A stretch of 24,759 nucleotides of DNA from DASXHZ01 sp036488085 (GTDB lineage Bacteria; Acidobacteriota; Thermoanaerobaculia; Gp7-AA8): positions 1 through 24,759 of the forward strand of contig DASXHZ010000072.1 of the NCBI GenBank assembly GCA_036488085.1. Reading direction: 5' to 3'. The notes under the pieces were generated by a model, which was given only the letters and a program-made list of their open reading frames with translations, was not told the DNA's origin and ran no database searches. Shown piece after piece: positions 1-7,575 of this stretch (positions within the stretch are counted from its first letter, which is position 1; every line of letters begins with the position of its first letter). A program made the position numbers and the translations under genes.

Positions 1-79
1 GAAGATGGAGAACCGGGCTATGGAAGCTGCCGTCCTATGGAAAGCCGCGATGAAGCTGCGTCTTTCCACAGGACTTGGG

Positions 80-107
80 AAACGCCGGCAAGAAGCCGCC
101 GGCGTTT
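80..107. repeat. 10-bp inverted repeat (stem-loop)
   Basis: Perfect 10-bp arms, AAACGCCGGC at 80-89 and GCCGGCGTTT at 98-107, enclose an 8-nt loop. No T-tract follows on either strand, so a classical intrinsic terminator is not shown. It could mark the end of a gene lying left of the window. The remaining DNA from 1 to 464 holds no reading frame I believe; the frames there run through simple repeats. Confidence 0.5.
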
Positions 108-265
108 GCCACAGCTCCCACAGCCCCTGCCGCTAGAAAAAGAGAGCGAAACAACGAGGAGAACCGACCGGGGGCGAATAACCCTATCTGCTGAACTTGA
201 CGGACACAACTACCGTGTCAACGCGTTCTCGGCCAGCGCCGCGCCCCTCACCCGGCCTTCGGCCA

Positions 266-286
266 CCCTCTCCCGGAGGGAGAGGG
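266..286. repeat. CCCTCTCCC-type short hairpin
   Basis: Perfect 9-bp arms CCCTCTCCC (266-274) and GGGAGAGGG (278-286) are separated by three bases. Flanks of the type CCCTCACCCGGCC are typical of a short intergenic hairpin motif scattered through many GC-rich bacterial genomes (family recognition from memory). Its function is not evident here. Confidence 0.6.
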
Positions 287-311
287 CCAAGAGACGACGC
301 CCTTCACCACC

Positions 312-447
312 GGCAACCTGGCAACCCTGCAACCTGGCCACCGGCAACTGGCAACTGGCAACTGGCAACCGGCACCCGGCACCCGGCAACCCCGCAACCT
401 CGCAACCCCGCAACCCCGTAACCCCGCAACCCCGCAACCCCGCAACC
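312..447. repeat. Heptamer array turning into octamer array
   Basis: From 336 to 391 there are eight contiguous 7-mers of the type GGCAACT/GGCAACC/GGCACCC. At 392 the period changes to eight, with seven contiguous 8-mers of the type CCGCAACC up to 447. Looser GGCAACC copies lie at 312-326. The array ends 17 bases before the ATG at 465, so it occupies the leader or promoter region of the DUF962 gene. The same GGCAACC heptamer recurs at 19810-19859. The reading frames crossing this array on both strands look like translation of simple repeats rather than genes. Confidence 0.85.
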
Positions 448-464
448 CGTTCTACACTTTCTCC

Positions 465-899
465 ATGCCGGACATCCAAACGCTCTTCGCCGACTACGCG
501 TCATACCACCGCACGAAGGGCAACAAGGCGTTCCACCGTCTCGGCATCCCATTGATCATGCTGACGGCGATCGGCATGCTGGTGCGGGTTCACGTGACGG
601 GGCGAATCGATGCCGCGATGATCTTGATTGCGCTCGCCGAGGTTTACTACCTGCTCGCTGAGTGGCGGCTCGCGATCGCGATGCTCGCAGTCAGCGTCGC
701 CTTCTACTTCATCGGCGCCGCGATACCGCTCTGGCTCAACGCCGCCCTCTTCGTCCTCGGCTGGATCTTCCAATTCGTCGGCCACTCGGTCTACGAGCAC
801 CGCAACCCGGCGTTCTTCCGCAACTTCACGCACCTGCTCGTCGGGCCGCTCTGGATCCTGAACGATCTCATTCCGGTGGTGAAGCCGCGGACGGCGTGA
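465..899 (+). CDS. DUF962/Mpo1-like membrane protein
   Basis: A 144-residue protein of the usual DUF962 (YGL010w/Mpo1-like) size. The N-terminus carries the family pattern H-x3-N-x3-H-x2-G-P (HRTKGNKAFHRLGIP, residues about 15-29). Two or three hydrophobic stretches follow at about 30-60 and 68-100, then the second conserved block QFVGHSVYEHRNPAF and a final L-x-GP segment. The yeast relative Mpo1 is an ER dioxygenase that alpha-oxidises 2-hydroxy fatty acids using iron held by conserved histidines; the bacterial role is not established. There is no clear Shine-Dalgarno, and a tandem repeat array ends 17 bp upstream. The 3' end overlaps the convergent methyltransferase gene by 32 bp. Confidence 0.85.
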   Translation: MPDIQTLFADYASYHRTKGNKAFHRLGIPLIMLTAIGMLVRVHVTGRIDAAMILIALAEVYYLLAEWRLAIAMLAVSVAFYFIGAAIPLWLNAALFVLGWIFQFVGHSVYEHRNPAFFRNFTHLLVGPLWILNDLIPVVKPRTA

Positions 900-1737
900 G
901 CCGCCATCGCAGCCCGGGACGCACACACTCTTCGTAACGGAACGTGACCTCCTGTCCGTTCGCGCCGAGGTCCCAGAAGATCTCGGGATGCGTGAGGCCG
1001 GACTCGAAGGCGCGGAGCCGATGCGTCCCGAACACGTCAATCTCCGCAATGCAGACTGCTCGGTAGTGCGGCGGCAGGCTCGGCAAGCGGAACGTCGTCT
1101 CGCTCGCGAGCTCAGTGATCGTCCCCAATCGAACGGCCGGCGAGGTGAAAAGCGCGGCCGGATCGGCGACGCCGAGATCGAGCACGATCCGCTCCGGAAC
1201 GAGGATGCCTCCCGGGACGAGCTGCGAGCCGAAGTTGCGCATCACCGCCACCTGCGGCTCGATCGTGAGTGCCCGCTGCATCGTCTCCGCGATCGCGAGG
1301 TGAACGGGGTACGCGCATCGGTACGTCGTCGCATCGACGACGCGCAACTCGAGCGCGAAACCGGCGAGCGCGAATCGAGTCAGGTTTTCGCAGACCGCTT
1401 CGATCGCCTCCGCATGGACATCGAGAAACGCGAACCGCACCGCATCGGGCGAGAGAAACGGCAGCAACGGGATCACGAGCGTCGCTAGCGGTCCGGTACC
1501 GGCGTACACGACATTCAATCGCTCGCCGGGAAACCTGCGCTGCGCTTCACCGATCGCATCGCGAATCCCCCGCAGGAAGACGGCCGTCCTTCGTGCGTCT
1601 TTCGCGCACGCCGCCGCATCCTCGGCGCCGATGGCGACACCGGAAGGTCCGGCGGTCGCAACGGATGCGAGCTCCCGCCCGTTCCGCAGCAACGCGTACA
1701 GCTCATCAGCGGCGCGTTGCAGCTCCGCGGCCGGCAT
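868..1737 (-). CDS. Class I SAM-dependent methyltransferase-like protein
   Basis: About 289 residues. The N-terminal third is helical; a Rossmann-type glycine motif then appears in NVVYAGTGPLATLVIPLLPF, followed by an acidic residue closing the next strand (FAFLDVHAEAIEAV), and then AIAETMQRAL and LVPGGILVPERI. This order matches class I methyltransferases and resembles the PRMT-like branch (GxGxx motif, post-I acidic residue, late G-G-x-L-x-P-E). The substrate cannot be told. The ATG at 1737 is the first usable start after the upstream beta-helix gene ends at 1761, a 23-bp gap on the same strand, so co-transcription is likely. The frame stays open further upstream, but only antisense to codons of the neighbour and without a plausible start. 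Confidence 0.7.
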   Translation of the reverse strand: MPAAELQRAADELYALLRNGRELASVATAGPSGVAIGAEDAAACAKDARRTAVFLRGIRDAIGEAQRRFPGERLNVVYAGTGPLATLVIPLLPFLSPDAVRFAFLDVHAEAIEAVCENLTRFALAGFALELRVVDATTYRCAYPVHLAIAETMQRALTIEPQVAVMRNFGSQLVPGGILVPERIVLDLGVADPAALFTSPAVRLGTITELASETTFRLPSLPPHYRAVCIAEIDVFGTHRLRAFESGLTHPEIFWDLGANGQEVTFRYEECVRPGLRWRLTPSAASPPE

Positions 1738-1760
1738 CGCCGGTTCGAGCAGGACCGCCG

Positions 1761-2585
1761 TCAGGCGCGCGAGTCGCGCGCGCAGTCGTCGGGAAAGTTC
1801 ATCCTCACACTGGTATTGCGATGCACTGTGATCTCGCCACGGGCGACGAAGATCCCTCCGCCACGTCCTTCGCCGGCCCCGTTCCCGTGAATCACATTCC
1901 CGTGGATCACACTGCCGCCGATTTGCGTGTTGGACGGATTCTCGAAGTAAAGGCCGCCTCCCGATTGTGACGGGGCGTACAGCGCGTTCTCGGTGACCCT
2001 GCTCTTCCACATCCGCATCCGCGACGCGCGGCAGAAGATGCCGCCGCCTCTCGCCTCGCCGCGCGCGTATATCGCGTTCGCCTGGATCGTGCAGCCGGCG
2101 ATGTGCACCGCGCACTCGTCGAGGTCGAGCGCGCCGCCGCGTCCGTCTCCGTCCGAGTCGACCGTATTGCCGGAGAAGACCGACCGCTGCAGATGAACCG
2201 ACGAGTGCGATGCGAGGATCGCGGCACCGGACGTCGCCGTGCGGTTCCCGGCGACGACGCACTCCTGCAAGCTCACCTTCGAGTCGCGGGATGCTATTCC
2301 GCGCGTCCGCTGATTCGATCGGATCTCGATCCCGCTGAGGTACACCGCGCTACCGTCGATCGACAGCACGGCCTCGGCATCGCCCGTCGTCAGTGTCACG
2401 CCGCGCCGCGACATGGCCGAGCTCTGGATCACGAGGTGTTCGATCGCCGGCACGCGGAAGGGTCCGTCGTAGACGCCTGGCGCGAGGAGGATCGTCGTCG
2501 GGCGGACGGTCGCCGCGATCGCTGCCTGCAGCGTCGTGAAATCGCCCGGGACCGTGAGGATGTCGTGCGGAAGCGGCTCGCTCAC
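1761..2585 (-). CDS. Right-handed parallel beta-helix repeat protein
   Basis: 274 residues. It starts with a pectate-lyase-like entry segment (DFTTLQAAIAA, then ILLAPGVYDGPF) and continues as short degenerate coils with repeated Asn/Gly turns (VVAGNRTAT, VFSGNTVDSDGDGRGGAL, TIQANAIYARGEARGGGIF, VTENALYAPSQSGGGLYF, VIHGNVIHGNGAGEGRGGGIF), typical of the beta-helix/NosD-like superfamily. I chose the GTG at 2585, which shares GTGA with the stop of the upstream DHFR-like gene and points to translational coupling. With this start there is no signal peptide, which is unusual because most beta-helix proteins are exported. No catalytic residues of pectate lyases were recognised, so enzymatic activity is open. 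Confidence 0.75.
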   Translation of the reverse strand: MSEPLPHDILTVPGDFTTLQAAIAATVRPTTILLAPGVYDGPFRVPAIEHLVIQSSAMSRRGVTLTTGDAEAVLSIDGSAVYLSGIEIRSNQRTRGIASRDSKVSLQECVVAGNRTATSGAAILASHSSVHLQRSVFSGNTVDSDGDGRGGALDLDECAVHIAGCTIQANAIYARGEARGGGIFCRASRMRMWKSRVTENALYAPSQSGGGLYFENPSNTQIGGSVIHGNVIHGNGAGEGRGGGIFVARGEITVHRNTSVRMNFPDDCARDSRA

Positions 2586-3235
2586 CCGCGCTTCCGCAGC
2601 CACACATGCGCGACGGCGCGCGAGCCTGGCACGTGTTTGGAGCACTCATAGCCGAGGGCGCGCATGTCGAGACCGTGGAACAGCTCCTCGCCGCTGCCGA
2701 GAAGAACGGGCGATACGACGAGATGCAGCTCGTCGAGGAGGCCGGCCTTCAGATACTGGCGGATCGTCGCCGGGCCGCCGCCGATGCGGACGTCTTTCTC
2801 CCCCGCCGCTTTCTTCGCCTGCTCGAGCGCCGACTCGATACCGTCGGTGACGAAGTAGAACGTCGTGCCGCCAGCCATCTCGAGCGGCTCGCGCGCGTGA
2901 TGCGTCAGGACGAAGACAGGAACGTGGTACGGCGGCTCATCGCCCCACCACCCTTTCCAACTGTCGTCCAGCCACGGTCCGCGAACGGGGCTGAACATAT
3001 TGCGGCCGAGGATCCAGGCGCCGACGTTGTCGAACGCCTGCGACGCGAATTCGTCGTCGATGCCCGTCTCGCCGGCGCCGGTATCCCCGTGCATCTTGTG
3101 CCAGGTGCGGGTATTGAAAAACCATTGGAACATCTCGGGCCCGCCGACACCGAGCGGGTTTTCGAGATCCTGATTCGGCCCGGCGCCGAACCCATCGAGC
3201 GAAATGGAGAAGCTGCGGACCACGGTTTTAGACAT
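2582..3235 (-). CDS. Dihydrofolate reductase family (RibD_C-like) protein
   Basis: 217 residues. The N-terminus VVRSFSISLDGFGAGP is the usual first strand of RibD C-terminal/DHFR-like reductases. Then come an ILGRNMF segment, VFVLTHH, and the nucleotide-binding VRIGGGPATIRQYLKAGLLDELHLVVSPVLLGSG block split over residues about 148-182. The family reduces pteridine- or pyrimidine-like substrates with NADPH, but most stand-alone members have no known substrate. It heads a minus-strand operon with the beta-helix protein (4-bp overlap) and the methyltransferase, and is divergent from msrA across 87 bp. Confidence 0.88.
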   Translation of the reverse strand: MSKTVVRSFSISLDGFGAGPNQDLENPLGVGGPEMFQWFFNTRTWHKMHGDTGAGETGIDDEFASQAFDNVGAWILGRNMFSPVRGPWLDDSWKGWWGDEPPYHVPVFVLTHHAREPLEMAGGTTFYFVTDGIESALEQAKKAAGEKDVRIGGGPATIRQYLKAGLLDELHLVVSPVLLGSGEELFHGLDMRALGYECSKHVPGSRAVAHVWLRKRG

Positions 3236-3322
3236 CGGTTACGGAACTCTGACACATTTCGAGCGGTTGCTCGGTTCATACGACTGAATGTCTGATGTAC
3301 TCGTAGCGTTCCCGGAGGACAA

Positions 3323-4021
3323 ATGAAGACTCGTATCCACACCCTGCTCATCACCTCGGTTGCTTTCGTTCTGGCGGCAAGCTGCGGCCTGCGCGCCGAG
3401 ACGATCAACCGCCAGATCCCCATTGCGGCGGTCGACACGCCGCCTGCCGAGGCGAAACGCTCCGAGGTCGCTGTGCTCGCCGGAGGGTGCTTCTGGGGGT
3501 TACAGGGAATGTTCGAGCACGTGAAGGGGGTGACGAAAGTCGTCGCCGGCTACTCCGGCGGCGAGGCCGCGACCGCGCACTACGAGATGGTCGGTACTGA
3601 GACCACCGGCCACGCCGAGTCGGTCGAGATCACGTTCGACCCGAAACAGATTTCCTACGGCCAGCTCCTGCGCCTCTACTTCTCCGTGGCGCACGACCCG
3701 ACGCAGCTCAACCGCCAGGGTCCCGACAGCGGCCCGAGCTACCGCTCCGAGATTTTCACCAACTCACCGACGCAGGAGCGCGTCGCGAAGGCCTACATCG
3801 CGCAGCTCAACGCCGCGAAAGTGTTCGGTCGTCCGATCGCGACGAAGGTCGAGCCGCTGAAAGCCTTCTACGCCGCCGAGGACTACCACCAGGACTACCT
3901 GATCGCGCATCCCAACCAGCCATATATCGCCTTCAACGACATCCCGAAGATCGAGGCGCTGAAGAAGGTGTATCCGGAGTGCTACCGCCCGAATCCAGTG
4001 GCCCTCAATACTGCACGTTGA
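3323..4021 (+). CDS. msrA: Exported peptide methionine (S)-S-oxide reductase MsrA
   Basis: 232 residues. The catalytic motif GGCFWG has Cys56, followed by the conserved VVAGYSGG, H-x-E-x-V-x-I-x-FDP and the YHQDYL block near residue 190. Cys220 (YPECY) is a likely resolving cysteine. MsrA reduces methionine-S-sulfoxide in oxidised proteins. An N-terminal hydrophobic segment (LLITSVAFVLAASCG) predicts export; cleavage after LRA by signal peptidase I, or a weak lipobox at Cys21, are both possible, so action in the periplasm is inferred. GGAGG lies a few bases before the ATG. A 16-bp tandem duplication covers the stop codon. Confidence 0.95.
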   Translation: MKTRIHTLLITSVAFVLAASCGLRAETINRQIPIAAVDTPPAEAKRSEVAVLAGGCFWGLQGMFEHVKGVTKVVAGYSGGEAATAHYEMVGTETTGHAESVEITFDPKQISYGQLLRLYFSVAHDPTQLNRQGPDSGPSYRSEIFTNSPTQERVAKAYIAQLNAAKVFGRPIATKVEPLKAFYAAEDYHQDYLIAHPNQPYIAFNDIPKIEALKKVYPECYRPNPVALNTAR

Positions 4022-4041
4022 TGTCACTGCACGTTGATGTC
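4010..4041 (+). repeat. 16-bp tandem duplication across the msrA stop codon
   Basis: ACTGCACGTTGATGTC is present twice back to back (4010-4025 and 4026-4041). The first copy holds the TGA of msrA at 4019-4021. It looks like a recent slippage or insertion footprint. Confidence 0.9.
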
Positions 4042-4166
4042 GTGCCCCGACCGGAGCTGCTTCTGCACACCGGCTCGTTGAGGCTCGCGTCGATTTCAGC
4101 GATCCGGTCACGGTGGAGGGACACGTGCTGCCGGCTGGTGCGTACGGACTCCACAGGGCGAGGTGA
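4038..4166 (+). pseudogene. Remnant of a DUF2911-like gene
   Basis: An open stretch without a start codon reads EARVDFSDPVTVEGHVLPAGAYGLHR before a stop at 4164-4166 (given here as one short motif whose key parts are VDFSDPVTVEG and LPAGAYGLH). From memory this matches the core of DUF2911 proteins (T-x-FS-x-DVTVEG-x-PLPAGTYGLH). Just upstream a different frame reads ELLLHTG, similar to the preceding DUF2911 segment GEVWRTG, so at least one frameshift separates the two parts. Nothing recognisable remains on either side, and the rest of the gap to 4282 has no gene. A profile search would decide. Confidence 0.5.
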
Positions 4167-4282
4167 GTGAAATAGCGCATGCCCACAGGTTCGCATCGGA
4201 CGGCGCATTTGGCACCAGCGGCGGGAACGAATTGAGAAAATCATGATCGCGTGCCGCGCTCCCGCAAATCGGCTGCGTCATC

Positions 4283-5362
4283 ATGTTCCGCGACATGAAG
4301 TTTCACTGGACGCCGCGGCGGCTTCTGCTGAACTTCGCGATCTGGACCACGATCGCGGCAATCCTCACCGTTCACCTTCTGCTGACCGACGAGCGCCACC
4401 TGCCGCACCACGTCCTCGTCATGCGCGCGACGTTCAACTACTGGACGTGCGCGCTCCTCACGCCGTTCGTCGTGGCGTGGACGTTCCGCATCAGCGCCAC
4501 CCGTTTGCGCGCGCGAATTCCGCTGCACATCGCCGGTTACGCCGTTTTCCACCTGATCTACTCGATCGTGCGCACCGGCCTCGCGCATTTCGACGATCCG
4601 CTGCCCGTTACCTATAGCCACGGGTTCCTGATGGTCCTCGCGGCGTACGAGTTTCAGAACTTCTGGCTCTATCTCGCGCAGGTCGTCGCCGCGCAGGCGC
4701 TGGTCGAGTTTCAGCGACGGACGAACGCCGCGGCCGATGCGGCGGAGCTGGCGTTGCGGCTGAAAGACTCCGAGTTGCGCGCGCTGAAGATGCAGCTCCA
4801 GCCGCACTTTCTCTTCAACACCCTCCATTCGATCGGAATCCTGATGGAGCGCGACCCCGCCATGGCGCGCACGACCATGGTCCGTCTCTCCGACCTACTG
4901 CGCCACTCGCTGCAACAGCGCGCCGGCGAGCGCCTCACGCTCCGCTCCGAGCTGGAGATGCTCGACAAATACGTCGCGATCGAGAAGGTCCGCTTCCAGG
5001 AGAAGCTCGACATCCGTCTCGACGTCGCGAAAGAAGCGCTCGACGCCCTCGTCCCCGCGCTCTCATTGCAACCGCTCGTCGAGAATGCGATCCGCCATGC
5101 GCGCGTCGCCTCGGGACCGACGCGCGTCACCGTCTCCGCGGCGGTCCACGACTCTGCACTCACGCTCACCGTCGAGGACAACGGCAACGGGTTCACGCAC
5201 GGAGCCGCGGCGGCGGGACACGGCGTCGGACTGAAGAACCTCGAGGCGCGACTGCTCCACCTCTACAACGGTTGCGCACGGCTGGAGGCCGGCAGCGCTG
5301 ACGCTGGAGCGCGCGTCGCGATCACGTTGCCGTTCGAGCGATGGGAAGGGCCCGATGCCTGA
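4283..5362 (+). CDS. LytS/YehU-type sensor histidine kinase
   Basis: 359 residues. The first ~150 contain about four membrane-spanning segments (LLLNFAIWTTIAAILTVHLLL, a segment around FVVAW, one around HLIYSIV, and one around FWLYLAQVVAAQ). A His_kinase domain (PF06580 type) follows with the phosphoacceptor in LQPHFLFNTLH (His175), then the ATP-binding part with LVENAIRHA, VEDNGNGF and GHGVGLKNLEARL. No extracellular sensor domain is visible, so sensing probably uses the membrane part. The stop overlaps the regulator start by 8 bp, which makes the two a cognate pair. An alternative start is the ATG four codons in (4295). Confidence 0.92.
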   Translation: MFRDMKFHWTPRRLLLNFAIWTTIAAILTVHLLLTDERHLPHHVLVMRATFNYWTCALLTPFVVAWTFRISATRLRARIPLHIAGYAVFHLIYSIVRTGLAHFDDPLPVTYSHGFLMVLAAYEFQNFWLYLAQVVAAQALVEFQRRTNAAADAAELALRLKDSELRALKMQLQPHFLFNTLHSIGILMERDPAMARTTMVRLSDLLRHSLQQRAGERLTLRSELEMLDKYVAIEKVRFQEKLDIRLDVAKEALDALVPALSLQPLVENAIRHARVASGPTRVTVSAAVHDSALTLTVEDNGNGFTHGAAAAGHGVGLKNLEARLLHLYNGCARLEAGSADAGARVAITLPFERWEGPDA

Positions 5363-6053
5363 GTACGTCGTGGCGGTGGTCGACGACGAGCCGCTGGCGC
5401 GCGAGGACCTCTGCCGCATCATCGGGAACGATCCCGAATGCTCGCGGCTCGTCGAGGCAGGGTCGGCCGAGGATGCTGCAACGGTCCTGATGCAAGACCG
5501 CCCCGACATCGCGTTCCTCGACATCCAGCTCGCGACGCAGACCGCGTTCGACGTTCTGCAGGAAATGGAACGGCGGCCGGTGATCGTCTTCGCGACGGCG
5601 TGGGACCACTATGCGCTGCGGGCGTTCGACGTCGAGGCGACCGACTACATCCTGAAGCCGTTCGATCCGCCGCGCGTCGTCGCCGCACTGGAGCGGGCCA
5701 AGCGCGCCTGCGACGCGCGCCGGTCGGGAACCGAAGAGGCGACGGTCTACGTCATCCCCGGCTTCATCGTTCACAGCCGCGACGGACTACAGACCGACGA
5801 TCGCCGGCCGGTGCATCTGACGCCGACCGCCTTCCGGCTGTTGTTGCTCCTGCTCCGCCGCGCCGGCCGCGTCGCCATACGCGAGGAGCTGACCACCGCG
5901 ATCTGGCCAAACATCTGGGTCGAGGAGTCGAACCTCACCCAGAACGTCTTCCTCCTCCGCCGCGCCCTCGGCGACGACGGCACCAAGTACATCCGCACCG
6001 AGCCCGCCCGCGGCTACCGCTTCATCGCCCCGGTGCGCGTGGTGCGGGGGTGA
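5355..6053 (+). CDS. Response regulator: LytR-type receiver with OmpR-type winged helix
   Basis: 232 residues. The receiver has DD at 10-11, phosphoacceptor Asp56 (IAFLDIQ), Thr81 (FATAWDHYALRAF) and Lys101 (YILKPFD); this wording is typical of LytTR-family receivers. The output domain (about 145-230) is not LytTR but a Trans_reg_C winged helix: LTPTAFRLLLLLLRRAGRV, then NLTQNVFLLRRALGDD and the final hairpin YIRTEPARGYRFIAPV. It probably binds DNA when phosphorylated by the kinase encoded just upstream. Family, partner and overlap are clear; the regulon is unknown. Confidence 0.92.
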   Translation: MPEYVVAVVDDEPLAREDLCRIIGNDPECSRLVEAGSAEDAATVLMQDRPDIAFLDIQLATQTAFDVLQEMERRPVIVFATAWDHYALRAFDVEATDYILKPFDPPRVVAALERAKRACDARRSGTEEATVYVIPGFIVHSRDGLQTDDRRPVHLTPTAFRLLLLLLRRAGRVAIREELTTAIWPNIWVEESNLTQNVFLLRRALGDDGTKYIRTEPARGYRFIAPVRVVRG

Positions 6054-6059
6054 GGCTAC

Positions 6060-6197
6060 CTGTCATCCCGAGCCGCCGGAGCTGCGCAGCAGCGAAGGAC
6101 GGTCGAGGGACCCGGTGCTTCAGGCGCTACTCGTTCCAGCACCGGATCCCTCGACCGCGCTCCGCCTCTTCGAGGCTTCGCCGGCTCGGCATGACAG
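6060..6197. terminator. Long imperfect inverted repeat between convergent genes
   Basis: The outer arms begin CTGTCAT (6060) and end ATGACAG (6197). Inner arms 6102-6119 and 6138-6155 pair over 18 bases with one mismatch (GTCGAGGGAYCCGGTGCT). The element fills the space between two convergent genes and could terminate both transcripts, although it lacks a U-tract. TGTCATCCCGAGC...-type elements are, to my knowledge, dispersed repeats in several soil phyla. Confidence 0.6.
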
Positions 6198-6202
6198 ACG
6201 AT

Positions 6203-6679
6203 TCAGTCTCCCTTCTCCAGCACGAACGTCTCCGTCCCCACCTTCTTGCCGCCCTTGTAGACGTCCCATTGCCGTTCGAGATGATGATCGTCGACGACGC
6301 GGATCCGTCCCGCGTGGAGGTGGACGTCCTTCTCCGCGTCGAGGTTCGCGAGGCGCACGAAGGTGAAGCGGAGATCGCGCGGCGTCGAGGCGGTACGGTC
6401 GAGGGCCATATGCGGCTGATTGCCGACAGGTCCCATCGGGCAATAGTGCGTCAGCACGAGGTCGTTGCCGTCGAGGCTGTAGACCGTGAGCATTTCGTCC
6501 GGCTCGCCGGGCGACTGCGTCTCGACCACCGTCGAACCGTGCGCCGCGACCTGATACGTAATGACGATCGGCGCCCCGCGATCCGTCTTGCCGCTCCATT
6601 TACCGGCGAGCTGCTTCAACTGAGTGAGGGCGTCCACGGGCGTGACTGAGAGCGCGACTGCGAGCAGAAGTGAAAACAT
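6203..6679 (-). CDS. Small exported protein, lipocalin-like size, unknown function
   Basis: 158 residues with a short signal peptide (MFSLLLAVALSVTPVDA). The mature part opens with LKQLAGKWSGKTDRG, an entry typical of beta-barrel proteins of the DUF1579/lipocalin-like kind, and continues as alternating strands (VITYQVAAHGSTVVET, LTVYSLDGNDLVLTHYC, ending in GTETFVLEKGD). The THYCPMGNQP-like segment is similar to uncharacterised exported proteins that recur in Acidobacteriota-type genomes (inference from memory). Likely periplasmic; ligand unknown. It is divergent from the exported protein at 6781 across about 100 bp. Confidence 0.7.
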   Translation of the reverse strand: MFSLLLAVALSVTPVDALTQLKQLAGKWSGKTDRGAPIVITYQVAAHGSTVVETQSPGEPDEMLTVYSLDGNDLVLTHYCPMGPVGNQPHMALDRTASTPRDLRFTFVRLANLDAEKDVHLHAGRIRVVDDHHLERQWDVYKGGKKVGTETFVLEKGD

Positions 6680-6780
6680 GACCAGAAAATACGGCGCCGC
6701 CTTCGCACGCCGCTATCACGATTGAATCAATTTGGATTGCGGATGCAGCCAATCCATGCGTGGCCCCCTATCTTGTGAAG

Positions 6781-7515
6781 ATGTACTTTCGTTCGACTCT
6801 CATCGCGTCGCTGTTCCTCGCCGCACACGTCGTCGCGCAAACACCCGAGAAGATCCTGCCCGGCGATCCGCGCGTCGACGGCTCGTTCATCCGCTCCGTC
6901 TCCAACGCATGGAAGATGACCGGAACGAGTCCGGGCGGACACCGAAAGGATGGCGGCATCTGGAAGGATCACATCGAGCTCCTCGATCGCGACGGAAAAG
7001 CGATCATCCGCCGCACCCAGGTCGACAGCGGCCCTGAAGGGACGACGACGTTCATCACCGAGACCGACCGGCAGTCGATGACGCCGATCCGCGCCGAGGT
7101 CACCACATCGTCGGGACTGCACCGCGTGCTGACGTTCGCGTCCGATCACGTGCACTCGGTGGTGACCACGCCTGCGAAATCGGAGGAGAAAGACATCCCG
7201 ATCGCGCAGCCGGTCTTCGACTTCAACGGAGGGCTGTTCGGGCTTCTGGTGGACGGCTTCCCGCTGAAGGAAGGCTTCTCCGCGGCGTTTCCGATCTTCG
7301 ACCCGCGCTCCGGCCTGGCGTGGGCGCGTTACACCGTGATCGGCCACGAACGCGTCGCCGCGGGCAAAGGACGCACGAGCGACGCGTGGACGGTCGAAGT
7401 CCAAGACCCGGTGCGCGTCACGCGAATGCTCTTCTCGCTCACGAAAGAGCCGCCATACATCATCCGGCTCCAGGAGATCGGCGAAGGCGTCTTCTGGACC
7501 TTCGACATGCTGTAG
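6781..7515 (+). CDS. Exported protein of unknown function
   Basis: 244 residues when started at the ATG at 6781, which places a clean signal peptide at the N-terminus (MYFRSTLIASLFLAAHVVAQ); an ATG seven codons upstream would give an awkward extension. The mature protein is rich in beta structure. It contains VFDFNGGLFGLLVDGFPLKEGFSA at about 150-170, reminiscent of DUF3108-type exported proteins, though I cannot assign the family firmly. The C-terminus reads IIRLQEIGEGVFWTFDML. It lies 60 bp before the propeller-phosphoesterase gene on the same strand and may be co-transcribed with it. No enzyme motif was seen. Confidence 0.65.
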   Translation: MYFRSTLIASLFLAAHVVAQTPEKILPGDPRVDGSFIRSVSNAWKMTGTSPGGHRKDGGIWKDHIELLDRDGKAIIRRTQVDSGPEGTTTFITETDRQSMTPIRAEVTTSSGLHRVLTFASDHVHSVVTTPAKSEEKDIPIAQPVFDFNGGLFGLLVDGFPLKEGFSAAFPIFDPRSGLAWARYTVIGHERVAAGKGRTSDAWTVEVQDPVRVTRMLFSLTKEPPYIIRLQEIGEGVFWTFDML

Positions 7516-7575
7516 CCTACAAACAAAAAATTGATGGGACGAGATGGTCGGAACCGATACGCTCTCCGGACTCCG

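Noticed and set aside
2..130. Replication-origin-like TTTCCACAGG and CCCACAGC motifs
   Set aside because: Only loose resemblance to DnaA-box halves; no clustered boxes, AT-rich stretch or dnaA/dnaN genes.
37..555. Frames at the left end on both strands
   Set aside because: They translate the heptamer/octamer repeats (T-P-Q-P-R-N-P type text) and overlap the DUF962 gene in other frames.
868..2262. A 464-residue version of the methyltransferase
   Set aside because: The first 175 codons are antisense-like arginine-rich text lying in the beta-helix gene in another frame; the recognisable protein starts near 1737.
5438..6649. A 403-residue plus-strand frame across the regulator and beyond
   Set aside because: It is rich in Arg/Pro/Ala, overlaps the clear response regulator in another frame and runs antisense through the exported protein at 6203-6679.
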